This document shows, piece after piece, positions 52,417 to 61,500 of a DNA stretch of 64,000 bases (position 1 is the stretch's first letter; the number at the start of each line of letters is the position of its first letter). The position numbers and the translations under genes are program-made. This DNA comes from Rhodanobacter denitrificans. GTDB taxonomy: Bacteria; Pseudomonadota; Gammaproteobacteria; Xanthomonadales; Rhodanobacteraceae. The DNA lies in the NCBI RefSeq assembly GCF_003335105.1, contig NZ_QFWQ01000001.1, positions 155,432 to 219,431 on the forward strand. Reading direction: 5' to 3'. The notes under the pieces were generated by a model. It saw only the letters and a list, made by a program, of their open reading frames with translations, had not been told where the DNA came from and ran no database searches.

Positions 52417-53892
52417 TCAGTGCAGCTGCAGGGCGATGGGCCGCGCCGTGGCCGGCGGCGGCGTCGCGTTCTGGTTGCGGTGCGCGCCTTCGCGGGCAAT
52501 CAGCCCATCCCACTGCGCGTCGAGCGCGGCATGTCGCTCTGCCCGTGCGGCGGGCTTGGCCTGCTGGATGGCGACCTGCTCGTGCAGCAGGTCGCGCACG
52601 CGGCGGTAGAAGTCCGAGTCGTAGGCGCCGCTGAACATCATGGCCAGGTCGCCGCTGTCCTGCCAGTGCGTCTTCGCGCCCAGCTGGGCCTTCACCTGCT
52701 CATAGAATTTCGTGCCCGGCAGTGGGTAGGACACGCTCACCCCGATGTCGTCAGGCGCGGCCCGCGCGATCAGATCGCGGGTCGCCAGCAGGTCCGCCAG
52801 CTGCTCGCCCAGATAGCCCAGCTGGATGAAGAAGCCCACGCGGATGCCGTGTTCGCCCAGGCGCGTGCGGGCGGTGACGAGGTCGGCGATCTTGGTGCCC
52901 TTGTTCATCGCGTCAAGCACCCGCTGGCTGCCGCTTTCCGCGCCGATCCACGCCTCCGCGCAGCCGGCCTGGCCGAGCGCGGCGGCCATGCGCTCGCTGA
53001 TCAGGTCGGCGCGGATCTGGATGGTGAACGGGACCGGCCCGTCGGCGGCATGCAGGTGTGCGGCGAATTCCGCCACCCAGTCGACGCGGAAGCCGAAGAT
53101 GTCGTCCGCCAGCCAGATGTGGTCCGGCTTGAACGTCCGCTTGAGGTAGCTCATCTCCGCCGCCACGTCCTCGGCGCTGCGCTGGTTGTAGTGATTGCCC
53201 CAGATCGGCTTGGCGCACCAGTGGCAGCGGAACGGGCAGCCGCGAGACGCCGCCATGCCGAGGCTGAAGTAGCCGTGCCGTTCGTGCCACAGCGCGCGGT
53301 AGCGTTCGATGTCGACCAGGTCCCAGGCGGGGTGGCCGACCAGTCGCGGGTCCGGCGGCAGCGCGCCGAGCCGGGTCAGTTGCGTCTGCCCGTTGACCAG
53401 GGTGGCGACGCCACCGAGGCCGGCCGCCCAGTCGTCGGCGTCGGCCTCCGGGTGGCGTTGCAGCCGATCGATCAATTCAGCCAGGGCGGCGATGCCTTCG
53501 CCGACCAGTACCGCATGCGCGCCGGCGGCGAGGAACGCATCCGGGTGGTCGGAGGCGTCGGAGCCGGCGACGACTACCCGGGCGCCCGCGGCGCGCGCTG
53601 CGGCGATCATCTGGCACGCGGCCTCGCGCATGCGGCCCAGGCACATCTTGGTCAGGAAGTTGAAGTTGTCCTCGTACAGCACCACCAGGTCCGGCCGGGT
53701 GGCGTGCAGCGAGGCCTCGAAGTCGCCGACGCCGTCGGCAAGCATCGCGTCGAACAGGCTCACCGCGTGCCCCATCTGCCGCAGCAGCGCGGCGACCTGG
53801 ATCGTGGCGAGCGGGGGATACGGCTTGCCGCGCTCCCACTGTTTCGGGTCGAACCGCAGGAAGTAGGAGTGGCCGACGTGAATCCTCAGCAT
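52417..53892 (-). CDS. B12-binding-domain radical SAM protein
   Basis: This 491-residue protein has an N-terminal B12-binding-like region (~1-150: YPPLATIQVAALLRQMGHAV; VVVAGSDASDHPDAFLAAGA) and a radical SAM core with CPFRCHWC. The DXHXXG cobalamin motif is absent. Sequence such as KPDHIWLADDIFGFRVDW and YPLPGTKFYEQVK is typical of the BchE/HpnJ-like group. It is the first gene of the leftward operon, read from ECF promoter copy E, with a GAGG ribosome site before the ATG at 53892. It probably performs a methylation, ring or rearrangement step on the cluster product. Confidence 0.9.
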   Translation of the reverse strand: MLRIHVGHSYFLRFDPKQWERGKPYPPLATIQVAALLRQMGHAVSLFDAMLADGVGDFEASLHATRPDLVVLYEDNFNFLTKMCLGRMREAACQMIAAARAAGARVVVAGSDASDHPDAFLAAGAHAVLVGEGIAALAELIDRLQRHPEADADDWAAGLGGVATLVNGQTQLTRLGALPPDPRLVGHPAWDLVDIERYRALWHERHGYFSLGMAASRGCPFRCHWCAKPIWGNHYNQRSAEDVAAEMSYLKRTFKPDHIWLADDIFGFRVDWVAEFAAHLHAADGPVPFTIQIRADLISERMAAALGQAGCAEAWIGAESGSQRVLDAMNKGTKIADLVTARTRLGEHGIRVGFFIQLGYLGEQLADLLATRDLIARAAPDDIGVSVSYPLPGTKFYEQVKAQLGAKTHWQDSGDLAMMFSGAYDSDFYRRVRDLLHEQVAIQQAKPAARAERHAALDAQWDGLIAREGAHRNQNATPPPATARPIALQLH

Positions 53893-53954
53893 CTCGGAAT
53901 AACCTCGATCATTGCCAGGGGACCGGCCGCGGATGCGCGTCCGCGCTGCCTGGC

Positions 53955-53984
53955 GTAAGTGCCCCGGCGTGGACCTTCGGTTGC
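53955..53984 (-). promoter_or_regulatory. ECF-type promoter motif, copy E (leftward radical SAM operon)
   Basis: Minus strand: GCAACCGAAG, 12 bases, GCACTTAC. The leader to the ATG at 53892 would be about 55 nt. It lies back to back with copy C. Confidence 0.65.
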
Positions 53985-54021
53985 CTGGCGCGGGAAAAAA
54001 TCCGGCGGTAGCCGTAGGGGC

Positions 54022-54051
54022 ACAACCTTTGCCGGCCGTGGCCGCACTCAC
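54022..54051 (+). promoter_or_regulatory. ECF-type promoter motif, copy C (HPr-kinase-like gene)
   Basis: ACAACCTTTG, 12 bases, GCACTCAC, in the same 220-bp divergent spacer as copy E but on the opposite strand. The ATG at 54113 is about 55 nt beyond the predicted start point. Confidence 0.65.
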
Positions 54052-54112
54052 CGATCGGCATGCCCGCATGACGCGGTGCCATCCACCCCGGCTGAACCAG
54101 CGAACGGCGACG

Positions 54113-55135
54113 ATGACCCTGAACTCACCCCGTGCTGTCCGCGACGCCGCTGCCGATCCGTTCGGGGAGCACTCGCGCGGGCAGGCTGCGCTGTGCCGGC
54201 AGATCATGGGCGGCCGCTTCCGCTTCGAAAGCGCCAGCGCGGCGTTGCTGGACCTGGTCGATGTCGCCTACGCCGGCCTGCCGCCGCATCGCCTGCCGCC
54301 GGCCGCGCCGGAGTTCCGCATCGAGCTGCAACTGATGCCGCGCCGCGCGTCGCCGCCTGCCGCCGAGCCGCCGCCGGTGCAGATGCAGTCCGGTGCCGGC
54401 TTGCTCTGCGGCGTGATGGACGCGTCGAACTACGTGGTGCTGGCGCCCGCGCAACGGCAGGCGCTGGTGGTGGCTTCCGAGGACATGCTCGAGCGTCCCT
54501 ACCACCTGCGCTACGAACTCGTCGAATTCGCCGTGTTCACCCTGGCCACGCGCGGGTTGGGCCTGGTGCCGCTGCACGGCGCCTGCGTGGGCCGGCAGGG
54601 GCGCGGCATCCTGTTGCTGGGGGCCAGCGGTTCGGGCAAGTCGACCCTCGCCCTGCACAGCCTGCTGCAGGGCCTGGATTTCCTCGCCGAGGATGCGGTG
54701 TTCGTGCAGCCCGAGAGTCTGCTCGCCACCGGCGTCGCCAACTACGTGCACGTGCAGGCCGATGCGCTGCGCTTCGTCGATGACGAGAAGGTTCGCCGCT
54801 GGATCGGCGCGGCGCCGCGCATCCGCCGCCGCAGCGGCGTCGAGAAATTCGAGGCCGACCTGCGGCAGGGTCACGGCCGGCTCGCGCCGGCGCCATTGGA
54901 ACTGGCCGGCGTGGTCTTCGTTTCCAGTCAGCCGGCCGACGATCCCGACGAGCTGCTGGGTTCCGTGCCCGCGGGCGAGATCGCCGCAAGGCTGTGCGCC
55001 GACCAGCCCTACGCGTCCGGGCAGCCGGGCTGGCATCCATTCCAGCAGCGGATGGAGCAGGTCGGCGCCCACCAGCTGCGCCGCGGGCGCCATCCGCGGG
55101 ACGCCGTCGACGCCCTGCGCCGACTGCTCGACTGA
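54113..55135 (+). CDS. HPr kinase-related (HprK-like) serine kinase
   Basis: This 340-residue protein has a C-terminal P-loop of HPrK type (LHGACVGRQGRGILLLGASGSGKSTLALHSLLQ), then an acidic strand (LAEDAVFV) in the expected place. The N-terminal ~150 residues do not match the canonical HprK sensor domain. HprK-like proteins of this kind accompany NTP_transf_5 genes in exopolysaccharide (HPr-rel) and lasso-peptide clusters; some lasso-peptide members phosphorylate a peptide serine. No HPr protein or lasso cyclase is seen here. The gene is monocistronic or leads the small ORF and peroxiredoxin downstream. Confidence 0.8.
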   Translation: MTLNSPRAVRDAAADPFGEHSRGQAALCRQIMGGRFRFESASAALLDLVDVAYAGLPPHRLPPAAPEFRIELQLMPRRASPPAAEPPPVQMQSGAGLLCGVMDASNYVVLAPAQRQALVVASEDMLERPYHLRYELVEFAVFTLATRGLGLVPLHGACVGRQGRGILLLGASGSGKSTLALHSLLQGLDFLAEDAVFVQPESLLATGVANYVHVQADALRFVDDEKVRRWIGAAPRIRRRSGVEKFEADLRQGHGRLAPAPLELAGVVFVSSQPADDPDELLGSVPAGEIAARLCADQPYASGQPGWHPFQQRMEQVGAHQLRRGRHPRDAVDALRRLLD

Positions 55136-55179
55136 GGTCGCCGGCGCATTCGATGCCGCCCCGCGCCGCAGAGGCAACG

Positions 55180-55317
55180 ATGGGCAGGTGTGCGGCGAAG
55201 AACTTGGGAGTAGGTTGCCGGGCGTACCTGGGAAGTTCGATGTTCAACGGGCAACGGATCGAAGCGCGGAGGTGTTCCGTGCCGGGTCGATGCCCTTCAC
55301 GAGGATCGCGGAAATGA
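55180..55317 (+). CDS. Possible small Cys-containing peptide (45 aa), uncertain
   Basis: This short reading frame encodes a 45-residue basic peptide with four cysteines (beginning MGRCAAKNLGVGCRAYLGSS). An AGAGG ribosome site lies five bases before the ATG, and its stop codon overlaps the start of the secreted peroxiredoxin gene (ATGA). It lies directly after the HPr-kinase-like gene. It may be a coupled leader peptide, a small substrate of the cluster, or chance. No homologue is recognised. Confidence 0.3.
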   Translation: MGRCAAKNLGVGCRAYLGSSMFNGQRIEARRCSVPGRCPSRGSRK

Positions 55318-55925
55318 AAAAACGTCTTGTGGGAGCGGTGGCGGCCGGTGCGCTGCTGACGCTGGCTTTGGCGATGCCGGCCCTTGCCGCGCTCAAAACG
55401 GGCGCCACAGCACCCGACTTCACCGCCGCGGCCAGCCTGGCCGGCAAGCATTTCACCTTCTCCCTCGGCGAGGCCCTGAAGAAGGGGCCGGTCGTGGTGT
55501 ACTTCTACCCGTCGGCCTTCACCGGCGGCTGCGATCTCGAGGCGCATACCTTCGCGACCGAGAAGGACAAGTTCGATGCGGCCGGCGCCACCATCATCGG
55601 CGTGTCGGCCGACAGCATCGAACGGCTCGACGCGTTCTCGGCGGACCCGAAGTACTGCGCCGGCAAATTCCCGGTCGCCTCCGACGCCGACGGCAAGGTC
55701 GCCGGTTCCTATGACCTCGAGACGGTTGCGGCGAAGCCGGGCATGAAGGACGTGCGCGGCGTGGCGATCGACCATGTCTTCATCCCGCGCACGACCTTCG
55801 TGATCGCCGGCGACGGCCGGATCGTCGCCACGCTGTCCTCGGAGACCGATCACCTGCGGCCCGACCAGCATGTGAAGGAATCGCTGGCCATCGTGCAGCG
55901 CATGCAGGCTGGCAAGAGCCACTAG
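55314..55925 (+). CDS. Secreted peroxiredoxin
   Basis: This 203-residue protein has an N-terminal signal peptide (KKRLVGAVAAGALLTLALAM, cleaved after ALA) and a Prx domain with the peroxidatic motif YFYPSAFTGGCDLEAHTF. A second cysteine in DPKYCAGKFPVASDADG may resolve it. It resembles BCP/AhpC-type periplasmic peroxiredoxins that detoxify peroxides in the envelope. In-frame ATG 55290 is a weaker start. Its location between the kinase-like gene and the ABC exporter may be incidental. Confidence 0.9.
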   Translation: MKKRLVGAVAAGALLTLALAMPALAALKTGATAPDFTAAASLAGKHFTFSLGEALKKGPVVVYFYPSAFTGGCDLEAHTFATEKDKFDAAGATIIGVSADSIERLDAFSADPKYCAGKFPVASDADGKVAGSYDLETVAAKPGMKDVRGVAIDHVFIPRTTFVIAGDGRIVATLSSETDHLRPDQHVKESLAIVQRMQAGKSH

Positions 55926-55986
55926 CAGGACGTGAAACACCTGGCGCGTGCGGACCGCGGACGGCCCGTCGCGCCTCGGGCCCGCA

Positions 55987-56016
55987 GCAACCTTTTCCCG
56001 CGCGCGCCGCACCTAC
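55987..56016 (+). promoter_or_regulatory. ECF-type promoter motif, copy D (ABC exporter)
   Basis: GCAACCTTTT, 12 bases, GCACCTAC. The first ten bases are identical to copy A. A leader of about 90 nt precedes the ATG at 56115. Confidence 0.68.
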
Positions 56017-56114
56017 CGGCGTGGAAATTCCGGCCCGGAGAGGTGTTGCCCTGAACCGCCACGCAGTACGTCGAAACCGTGGCCGCGTTGGCCGGTCGAC
56101 CGCGCGGACCCGTC

Positions 56115-57881
56115 ATGCAGCCGGCTGAGTCGCCGCGGGCGCCTGAGCGGCCCCTGGATCTGCTGCGTTCGCTGGCGCGCACGCTCAGCGGCGTCGAGCG
56201 GGTGGAGACGGTCGCGTATGTGGTGCTCTCGCTGGGCGCGGCGTTCGCCGGCAGCCTCGCGGCCTTGCTGCTGGTGCCGCTGGTGCCGCTGGTGCCGCTG
56301 GTGCAGCCGGGACAGACGCTGTCGTTCGGCGGCGCGCTGTTCGACCCGCGCCGCAGCGTCGAGCTGCAGGCCGCCATCTTCGCCGCCGCCACCGGCGCCT
56401 TCGCGCTGCTGCGCTGGCAGGCGGCGCGGTTGGGCGCGCGCCTGGTCGGCCGCTACGGCATGCACCTGCGGCGCAAGGTGCATGCGCGCCTGATCGAGGC
56501 GCCGCTGACCTCGCTGGCGGATGCGACGTCGGCGGAAATCGCCAACGTGCTCACCCACAACGTCGAGCTCATCGTGCAGGGTTTCAGTGCGCTGCAGCAG
56601 CTGCTGATCGCCGGCGTCAGCGCCGCCGTCAGCCTGGGCTTCGCGTTCTGGGTCTCGCCGCCGCTGCTGCTGGCGGCACCCGTGCTGATGGGCCTGGGCC
56701 TGCTGGCGTCGCGCGCTTACGGCCGCGAGCAGTCGCTGGTCGGCCGGCAGTACGTCGTCGACATGACCCGGCTGTTCTGGCACAGCGAGGATTTTCCGCG
56801 GCGCCTGCGCCACGTCCGCTCGTTCGAGCGCGAGGCGGCGGAGAAGGCGAACTACGGCGCCATTTCCGAGCGGCTATGCGATGGCTATAGGCGCCAGCTG
56901 GAGCTGGTCGCGTCCGGACGGCTGATGCTGGAGCTGCTGGCGGCGGCAGGGATCGCCGCGATGTTCGTGCTGGCCCATCGCTGGCATGGGGTCGAACAGT
57001 CCGAGTTGATCGCGGTGTGCCTGTTGCTCGGGCGCCTGCTGCCCCACCTGGTGACCACGCGGCAGAGCTTCCAGCAGCTGCGCTCGGCCGCGCCGGCCTT
57101 CGAGCTGTGGCAGCGCTACGTGAACCTGGAGCCGGTGCACGCGTCCGCGACGCCGTCGGACGCCAGCGCTGCGGGCGCCGCGCTGCACGTCGAGCGGATG
57201 CGGCTGGTGCCGCCGCCCGGCGGTCTGGAGATCGGTGGGCTGGTGCTGCGGCCCGGCGAACTGACCCTGGTCTGTGGCGACTCCGGCATCGGCAAGAGCA
57301 GCCTGGTCGACGTGCTGGCCGGCATGATGGCGCCCGAGGTTTTCGTGGCGCGTCGCGACAGCCAGCCGATCGGTTTCGACGCGTACCGCGAACTGGTGCG
57401 CCACGGCGCGTACGTCAGCCAGAACGTGCGGCCATGGCAGCGCTCCGTGCGCGAATGCCTGCTGTGGGCGGCACCCGATGCCACCGACGCGATGTTGCGC
57501 AGCGCGCTGGCCGACGTCGGCCTCGACAAGCGGCTGGCCGACTCGCCGCATGGGCTCGACACTACGCTGCACGGCGCGTCGAGCCGGCTTTCCGGCGGCG
57601 AGCTGCAGCGCCTGCTGCTGGCCCAGGTAATCCTGCGCCGACCGTTCCTGGCCGTGCTGGACGAGGCCACCAGCGCCCTCGACGCCACCGCCGAGACCGC
57701 GGTGCTCACGGCGATGCGGCATCGCCTGCCGCAGACCATCCTGATCGTCGTGTCGCACCGCCCCGGCGTGGCGGCGATCGCGGACCAGTGCCTGACCATC
57801 GGTAACGACCTCGTCGCCACGGTGACCGGAAGACCGGCCCGTGTCGCGGCAGTGGCCGGTTCGCCTGTAGGCGATTCTTAA
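56115..57881 (+). CDS. ABC-type exporter, fused membrane and ATP-binding domains
   Basis: This 588-residue half-transporter has an N-terminal six-helix membrane domain (~30-330) and a C-terminal ATPase with Walker A GDSGIGKSSLVD, Q-loop region YVSQNVRPWQRS, signature LSGGELQRLLLAQ, Walker B FLAVLDEATSALD and H-loop VVSHRPG. All catalytic motifs are intact, so it should export a lipid, peptide or glycolipid as a homodimer. A near-perfect 9-bp tandem repeat encodes LVPLVPLVPLV in helix I. GTG 56079 is an alternative start. It is read from ECF motif copy D, tying it to the cluster. Confidence 0.9.
   Translation: MQPAESPRAPERPLDLLRSLARTLSGVERVETVAYVVLSLGAAFAGSLAALLLVPLVPLVPLVQPGQTLSFGGALFDPRRSVELQAAIFAAATGAFALLRWQAARLGARLVGRYGMHLRRKVHARLIEAPLTSLADATSAEIANVLTHNVELIVQGFSALQQLLIAGVSAAVSLGFAFWVSPPLLLAAPVLMGLGLLASRAYGREQSLVGRQYVVDMTRLFWHSEDFPRRLRHVRSFEREAAEKANYGAISERLCDGYRRQLELVASGRLMLELLAAAGIAAMFVLAHRWHGVEQSELIAVCLLLGRLLPHLVTTRQSFQQLRSAAPAFELWQRYVNLEPVHASATPSDASAAGAALHVERMRLVPPPGGLEIGGLVLRPGELTLVCGDSGIGKSSLVDVLAGMMAPEVFVARRDSQPIGFDAYRELVRHGAYVSQNVRPWQRSVRECLLWAAPDATDAMLRSALADVGLDKRLADSPHGLDTTLHGASSRLSGGELQRLLLAQVILRRPFLAVLDEATSALDATAETAVLTAMRHRLPQTILIVVSHRPGVAAIADQCLTIGNDLVATVTGRPARVAAVAGSPVGDS
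56271..56304 (+). repeat. 9-bp tandem repeat (3.8 copies) inside the ABC exporter
   Basis: The unit CTGGTGCCG occurs three times exactly, then partially, encoding Leu-Val-Pro repeats in the first membrane helix. Gain or loss of a unit stays in frame and would change the helix length. Confidence 0.85.
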
Positions 57882-58503
57882 TCTTGTCGCTGCCAGAAGG
57901 CCGTTGATTGCAAGGGAATTCCGCGACGTTGGCGTGAAAACAAGGCCCCACTGCGACAGGGTTTAGTGAACAAGTCATCGACTGCGATAGGGTCAAGCAG
58001 TCTGTTAACCCACCAAACCGGCGCTGGATGGTGGTGAGAGCAGCAAGAATATTGATCATCGACGCCGAGAATTGCGGATTCAACTGATCGATGCAACACA
58101 CTGAGGACTGTCTAGGCAGCAGGAGTGTTGCAGATGGAGTACAGGACGCGAATCCATGATCTCGCATGAACTCGGTCAACGATATGGCCCGTGCACAATA
58201 TTCATAGAGTGTCTGTTCTACATAGGAGTAGTGCCAGATACGGCAGCAGGCGGCGGCTAGCTCGGAGTCTTTCGCCTCTCAGTGACCTGGTGAGAAGTGA
58301 CCGCACTCGACCTGGATGAATTTCTGGCCTGCGTGCGGTCGCCCCCGAAGGATCAGTGGTTGTGTTCGCCGCAGCTTTGGGTATGTGTATGAGGGAAGCA
58401 GGACGTTGTAGGGAGTAGGAGATCTAGCAGCCCTGTTGCTTTGCAGCGTGAAATGTCCCCAAGCCAGGCGTAGCGTCCAACCGTCCTCAGGGGGAAACAG
58501 GCT
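57882..58503. other. Lower-GC intergenic region with possible insertion-sequence remnant
   Basis: This 622-bp region is visibly more AT-rich than its surroundings and holds no convincing gene. On the minus strand, GTGTTGCATCGATCAG near 58081-58096 looks like the end of an IS30-type element, and CAACAC/GTGTTG blocks face each other at about 58094-58131. No transposase remains. A good ribosome site (AGGGGG, 58489-58494) for the RHS gene lies at its right end. Confidence 0.4.
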
Positions 58504-61500
58504 ATGCGCACAGGGAACGTGTTCGCTTTTCTGTTGGCTGTTTTTTCGCTAACGGCCCAAGCCCAGTCCGGCAGCACCAACGTCGATGCCTACGAGGAGT
58601 ACGGCAAGCATGTCCGGGCCGCGCAGGAAGTCACTCCGCTTACCTCCAATCTCTTCGGCGATCACGTCAGCCTCTACAACGGCGCGACCGAGTTTGATGT
58701 CACGGACGTGGATCTACCCGGCAACAGCAGTCTGCCGGTGCGGTTCGGTCGTCGCCTCGAGATCGATGACCGACGCCAGCCCACCGGCAAACTCGGCGGC
58801 CTCGGCGAATGGGACATCGACGTTCCCTATATCGACGGTGTTTTCACTACCGAGAATGGCTGGGAAGTGCAAAACAACGTCGGGCAGGGCGGCGTCTATT
58901 CGCGTTGCAGCGTCGTCACGCCACCCTATACCGTCATCGCCAGCCTCGGCGGTATCGAGGAGCCCGCCTCTCAGATATGGGATGGCAACCAGCTGCATAT
59001 TCCAGGCGAGACCGACGAAGAGCTGCTGGCGAATACGGAGACCGCACTGCCCGATAATCGGGCTACGTATCCCTGGATCACCAAGAGTTTCTATCACGCA
59101 TCGTGTGCTTCGAGCACGGCCAATGGCTATCCCGGTGAATCGTTTGTCGTGGTATCGCCCAGTGGGGTGAGCTACACCTTCAATTGGATGGTGGTGAATC
59201 CGACCTCGATCCTGCATTACCAGCGACCGAACCCCACCGGCACGGGAACGATCGGATCCCTCGCCAACCGTTCCCGCTTCTTTCTGCTGGCGACCCAGGT
59301 CACGGATCGTTTTGGCAACTGGGTCAAATACAACTACAACGCGTCGTCGCAGCTTCAGAGCATCACCGCCAACGATGGCCGGGAGATCGATGTCACTTGG
59401 TCGGGCAATGTGGTGCAATCGGTCAGCATCCCCTCGACGAACCCGGGGCCGAGGACGTGGCGGTACGGCTACGTCGCTAGCTCGGATGGTTATGCCGCGA
59501 ATGGTTTGCTGAATACCGTCACCCGGCCGGACGGATCGCAATGGACTTATACCGTCACCTCGGGGTCGCTGCGTACCCTTAAGGATCTGTCGGTCGATAC
59601 ACCACCGACCTATCACTGCCAGATCGACGCCAATGCCAACACCGGCAGTATGGTCTACACCATCGGCGCGCCGTCGGGTGCGCAGGGGATCTTCAGTTTC
59701 ACGTATCAGCGCAATCCACGCTCGTACGTTCCGTTGAATTGCACGGACGTGAACCCGTATACCGAGTACCCGGATGTCTATGATTTCTTCGACAACTTCG
59801 CGTTGGTATCGAAGCAGATCAGCGGTGCCGGCCTGGCCACGATGAACTGGTCGTACGACTACGCCGCTACCGTCAATGGCGGCGGTTATGTCACCGCCAA
59901 TATCCCGTTTCCCTACCCGACCGAAACCTATATCCCCCAGTCGAGTTCGGCGTACCACCCTCCCAAGATCGTGACCGTCACCGATCCCACGGGGATCACC
60001 AAATACTCCTTCGGAATCAACTACGGTGTCGATGAAGGGCGATTGCTGCAGACCGAGACCGACACACTGTCAGGGCAGATGGTCAGGACGGTCACCAACA
60101 CCTATCTCCCCGACAGCCAGATTGCGAGCCAGGCCTTTCCGGACAACGCCGGGCGTTCGGTCCAACCCATCTACAAGAATCCGATGGTGGGGCGTATTCG
60201 TCCCGAGGTCGTGACGACCACGGTACAAGATGGCGACACCTATACCCGGCAGACTCTGGGCTTCGATGTCTTCGCACAGGCGACCGACGTCAAACGCTTC
60301 AACTCGATAGCCGGCCAGCAGGCGATCGAGGAGCAAACCAGCTACCTCAACGACACGACGCTGTGGGTGCTGGGTTTGCCGCAGCAGGTGACCAATGTCA
60401 CCACCGGCGAAATCGAGAGCTTCAATGCATACAACAGCAACGACACGCTGCAATCGCGCGCTCGTTTTGGCCAGACGCTGTTGACCTACACCTACAACGC
60501 TGCCGGCCAGCTGGCCAGCTTCACCGATGGCAACAGTCACACCACCAGCCTGAGCAACTATTACCGAGGTATCCCGCAACAGGTCAATTACCCGGACAGC
60601 ACGAGCCAGACGGCCATCGTCGACTATTACGGTGACATCCTGTCGATCACCGATCAGGCCGGCCTTACGACGTCCTATACCTACAATCCCATGGGCTGGC
60701 CGAGCCAGGTCAGCTATCCGACCGGCGACGAGGTGGCGTGGTATCCCAAGAACTACGCGTTTGCCTATGTAACCGGCGCGGAGCGCGGCATTCCCGGTGG
60801 TCACTGGCGGCGCACCGTCACCACAGGCAACAACACGGAGGTGACCTATTTCGATGCGATGCTGCGCCCCCTGCTCAGCGACGTGTCGATCGCTGGCACG
60901 GCGGGTTCGGACATCACGACCGCGAGCAGTTTCGACTGGCGCGGCCTGACCACATTCACGTCCTATCCGGTCAGTGGCACCCCCGATCTGTCGGCAGTGA
61001 CCAGCGGATCGCACAACACCTATGACACGCTGGGTCGGCCGACGACCAGTCAGCAGGATTCCGAGCTGGGCACGCTGACCACCACCACCGCCTACCTGTC
61101 CGGCGCCGGTGTGCAGGTGACCGACCCCAAGAACAACGTCACCACCACTTATGCCCAGGTCTTCGACGCGCCGTCGTACGACGCGCCGATCCAGGTGCAG
61201 GCGCCTGCGGGCGTCACCCAGACCATCGCCCGCGATCTCTATGGCAATCCATTGTCGATCACGCAGTCGGGCATCTACAACGGTACCGAGAGCGACAGCA
61301 TCACCAAGACACTGACCTACGACAGCTACCACCGCCTGTGCCGCACCACCGAGCCGGAAAGCGGTAGCGAAGTGATGGCCTACGATGCGGCCAACAACTT
61401 GGCGTGGAGTGCCGCGGGACTCGCGATCACCGGCGCCGGCTGCGGGCAGGATCAGGTCGCGACCGCGGCGCAGACGGCGCGCACCTATGACGCGATGAAT

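Noticed and set aside
55186-55218. Possible extra ECF motif (minus strand GGCAACCTACT)
   Set aside because: The -10 block does not match at the fixed spacing, and it points away from any gene start.
57706-58179. 157-codon minus-strand frame in the AT-rich spacer
   Set aside because: It begins in the spacer and runs antisense into the ABC exporter; the translation matches no family I recognise.
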